DNA of 64,000 nucleotides from Phytoseiulus persimilis (taxonomy: Eukaryota; Arthropoda; Arachnida; Mesostigmata; Phytoseiidae). Location: assembly GCA_037576195.1 (NCBI GenBank), contig JAQZDE010000010.1, forward strand, positions 86,001 to 150,000. Reading direction: 5' to 3'. The notes below the pieces were generated by a model, which was given only the letters and a program-made list of their open reading frames with translations, did no database searches and had not been told where the DNA came from. A program made the translations under genes and the position numbers. Of the stretch, positions 63,101 to 64,000 are shown piece by piece; within the stretch, counting starts at the first letter, position 1, and the number at the start of each line of letters is the position of its first letter.

Positions 63101-64000
63101 TACTGAGCTTGTTCGTCCGTTGGCTCTGCGGGGAAGACTCTCGTTTCTGATCCGCTCAGCCTTAGTTCTCGAGCCTGAATAAGCAAGAGAGATACTCACT
63201 GACGTCGGCTGAAACTGCACCGATCAGCTTGCCGTTCTTGCCCCTCAGAACGATATCAGCCCTCCTGTCCAAGAAACCTCCCTCCGAAACGTCTCCTCTC
63301 GACGGCTCGAACGACACCTTGACATCCAGGGCGGCTCCGTAAGAGTTCAGCTGCAAACCGAACGTTTCGGTGAGCCTAAAAACCGAGGCAGGTTTCCCCG
63401 GAAATCTCCGGACTTATCAGCTCCGTTATCCGCATCGAACCTTAGCTCCAACGTATTCGGGAGGTGCTTTCCAATACAGAATTTTGTCCGCGGGATTGAA
63501 GGTGGCCAAGTCCAGAAGCGCTTCCCTGGTCGCTCCGGGAAAGTCTTCACTGGGGTGCGTTGGGAGTTGCTGCTGGTTGTTGAGATCGGCGACTTTCCAG
63601 TGAGCGGGCTCCCGTTCGATGATCTTCACCGGCAGATCACTTTCTTGGCAACGATTCGTGATCCCGAAACAATAGCACTCTGCGCATCCGTTGGGATTGT
63701 TGAAGTTGAGGTTGTAGAAACCCGGTTTACACTGGTTGCATGTGAGGCCTTTGACGTGCGACTGCAATCATGAAAACGGAATTCTCGCATCGCTGGATGG
63801 GAGGCCTCATTCATCAAAGAGTCGCAGATCGAAATCGCATTCATCGTTCAAACTACCTTGCATCTGCAGTCATCAGCATCGCAGTCATTAACGGCGGCGC
63901 CTCGAGGATCGCAGCTGCATTCGACGCAGCTCGAACCACTTTTCCGATATCCAATCTCACACTCCGTGCAATCTTTTCCCGTGTATCCAGTGGCGCATAT
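51728..64000 (-). CDS. laminin alpha chain, alpha-1/2 (wing blister) type, 5' end beyond window
   Basis: Exons in transcript order: 63860-64000+, 63441-63761, 63200-63350, 62933-63167, 62452-62840, 62045-62305, 61634-61918, 61268-61558, 60851-61174, 60021-60755, 59682-59908, 59377-59585, 59101-59297, 58620-58985, 58278-58599, 57949-58084, 57076-57862, 56743-56975, 56314-56632, 55886-56113, 55255-55802, 54991-55164, 54603-54809, 54305-54532, 54030-54194, 53733-53948, 53124-53282, 52848-53007, 52604-52737, 51728-52102. This adds up to about 2840 residues ending in CPDF. Order of domains: LE repeats, L4, about ten LE, L4, three LE, coiled coil, LG1-5. Two L4 domains separated by LE repeats mark the alpha-1/2 class (Drosophila wing blister), not the alpha-3/5 class. 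Laminin alpha joins beta and gamma chains in the coil and binds cell receptors through LG domains in basement membranes. The N-terminal LN domain and first LE repeats are off the edge. Two introns are extraordinarily short (58600-58619; 63168-63199). Confidence 0.97.
54305..56632 (-). other. laminin LG1-LG3 domains
   Basis: LG1 in exons 56314-56632 and 55886-56113 (LLFLAANTRGKNDFLAVEM, HNFVGCLASLRVDGKQIG). LG2 in 55255-55802 (GYSIVDQPSTYRDKNYFVQF, LYFGGMPPVFP, FLGCIKDIQLYSSG). LG3 in 54991-55164, 54603-54809 and 54305-54532 (FGFTFATEKPDGLLMLST, YNDGRLHTVSVHR, GDVGGLFLGGC, AFRGVIKDVIFN). In other alpha chains this cluster carries the main integrin-binding surface. Confidence 0.94.
56743..58985 (-). 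other. laminin coiled-coil domains II and I
   Basis: Five exons encode about 615 residues of heptad-rich sequence without LE cysteines (DDYRYQIDEAEGILRESLF, LLQRLNILQELLKSAL, QDQVAFTRQRVANLVRSIEI, ILQITSTTEELVRRLEDKEV). The length fits the alpha-chain long arm, which assembles with beta and gamma chains. One cysteine near the end (VCHRTFRP) lies just before LG1. Confidence 0.93.
59000..60020 (-). other. LE repeats after L4b and start of the coiled coil
   Basis: Exons 59682-59908, 59377-59585 and 59101-59297 encode about three LE repeats (CECNGMASECDKETGVC, CACPRPDNSFSDTC, CNCNPYGTIQGGVC). The array ends at GCKSCDDTCTGALL, where the two cysteines correspond to the interchain disulfides at the top of the laminin coiled coil. 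Confidence 0.93.
60021..60680 (-). other. laminin L4b (IV type A) domain
   Basis: Encoded in the single 735-bp exon 60021-60755. It begins after the LE half-repeat CTECFVFG and includes QPLYWDLPEQFLGDKVRAYN, LFGNFRLRLAHKP and VNVTRAMLMVALQRIDHWMI. Unlike L4a it has no intron inside the domain and no RGD. Confidence 0.94.
60680..62830 (-). other. laminin LE (EGF-like) repeat array between the L4 domains
   Basis: About ten eight-cysteine LE repeats, e.g. CECDPVGSTEMQCDPVTGQC, CKCNPIGSNSTICDPYTG, CNCNSVGAAGRSCD and CDCNAVGSLSADCDGNGQC. LE arrays form stiff rods. Introns here are mostly phase 1, falling between or within repeats. The repeat starting CEPCDAPGHVC is shorter at its beginning than the others. 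Confidence 0.95.
62840..63761 (-). other. laminin L4a (IV type A) domain
   Basis: Exons 63441-63761, 63200-63350 and 62933-63167 plus the first codons of 62452-62840. An LE half-repeat (GLTCNQCKPGFYNL) leads into the L4 fold (YWKAPPEYVGAK, ADIVLRGKNGKLIG, FAVILYDIEDFYIRARY), which then returns to LE sequence at CFCPEGYEGLSC. An RGD tripeptide is encoded at 63291-63299 within SFEPSRGDVSEGG. Confidence 0.93.

Noticed and set aside
1-64000. CRISPR arrays, prophage, insertion sequences, terminal inverted repeats
   Set aside because: No regularly spaced direct repeats, transposase motifs or paired inverted termini were seen; the genes are spliced eukaryotic genes.

Overview
The window looks like nuclear DNA of an animal, most likely an arthropod. 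Its genes are split by GT-AG introns, mostly 70-200 bp, and base composition is near balanced by eye. The gene set (a two-L4 laminin alpha chain, a SAM-domain sphingomyelin-synthase-related protein, a galactosylceramide-sulfotransferase-type enzyme) would suit a chelicerate such as a mite, but the sequence here cannot prove that placement. No prokaryotic operon, CRISPR array, intact transposon or convincing tRNA was found.

Five protein-coding genes can be supported, and every intron in the models below was checked for splice dinucleotides and reading phase. (1) 742-2706, plus strand: a two-exon BTB-BACK-TLDc protein. (2) 4103-6061, minus: SAM-domain sphingomyelin synthase-related protein (SAMD8/SMSr type), five exons, first coding exon not located. 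(3) 11212-11937, plus: BLOC-1 subunit 4 (cappuccino-like), three exons, 167 aa. (4) 44512-49196, plus: galactosylceramide sulfotransferase family enzyme, about 370 aa. (5) 51728-64000, minus: laminin alpha chain, 29 exons and about 2840 residues inside the window, with its N-terminal part beyond the right edge.

Between 12 kb and 44.5 kb I find no gene I can name. This stretch holds scattered open frames, minus-strand fragments with membrane-protein-like composition that change frame often, and, at roughly 22.8-36 kb, CpG-containing and simple-repeat-rich sequence that could be untranslated or regulatory DNA. The short spaces 1-741, 2707-4102 and 49197-51727 look like flanks and UTRs.

The genes do not form one pathway. 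Two act on sphingolipids (ceramide phosphoethanolamine synthesis in the ER, and sulfation of glycosphingolipid or glycan galactose in the Golgi), one acts in endolysosomal organelle biogenesis (BLOC-1), one is a predicted ubiquitin-ligase adaptor carrying a V-ATPase-linked TLDc domain, and the laminin is a basement-membrane component. The most notable observations are two extremely short apparent introns in the laminin gene, an RGD in its first L4 domain, a C-terminal KKRE dilysine signal on the SMSr protein, and the BTB-BACK-TLDc domain combination.
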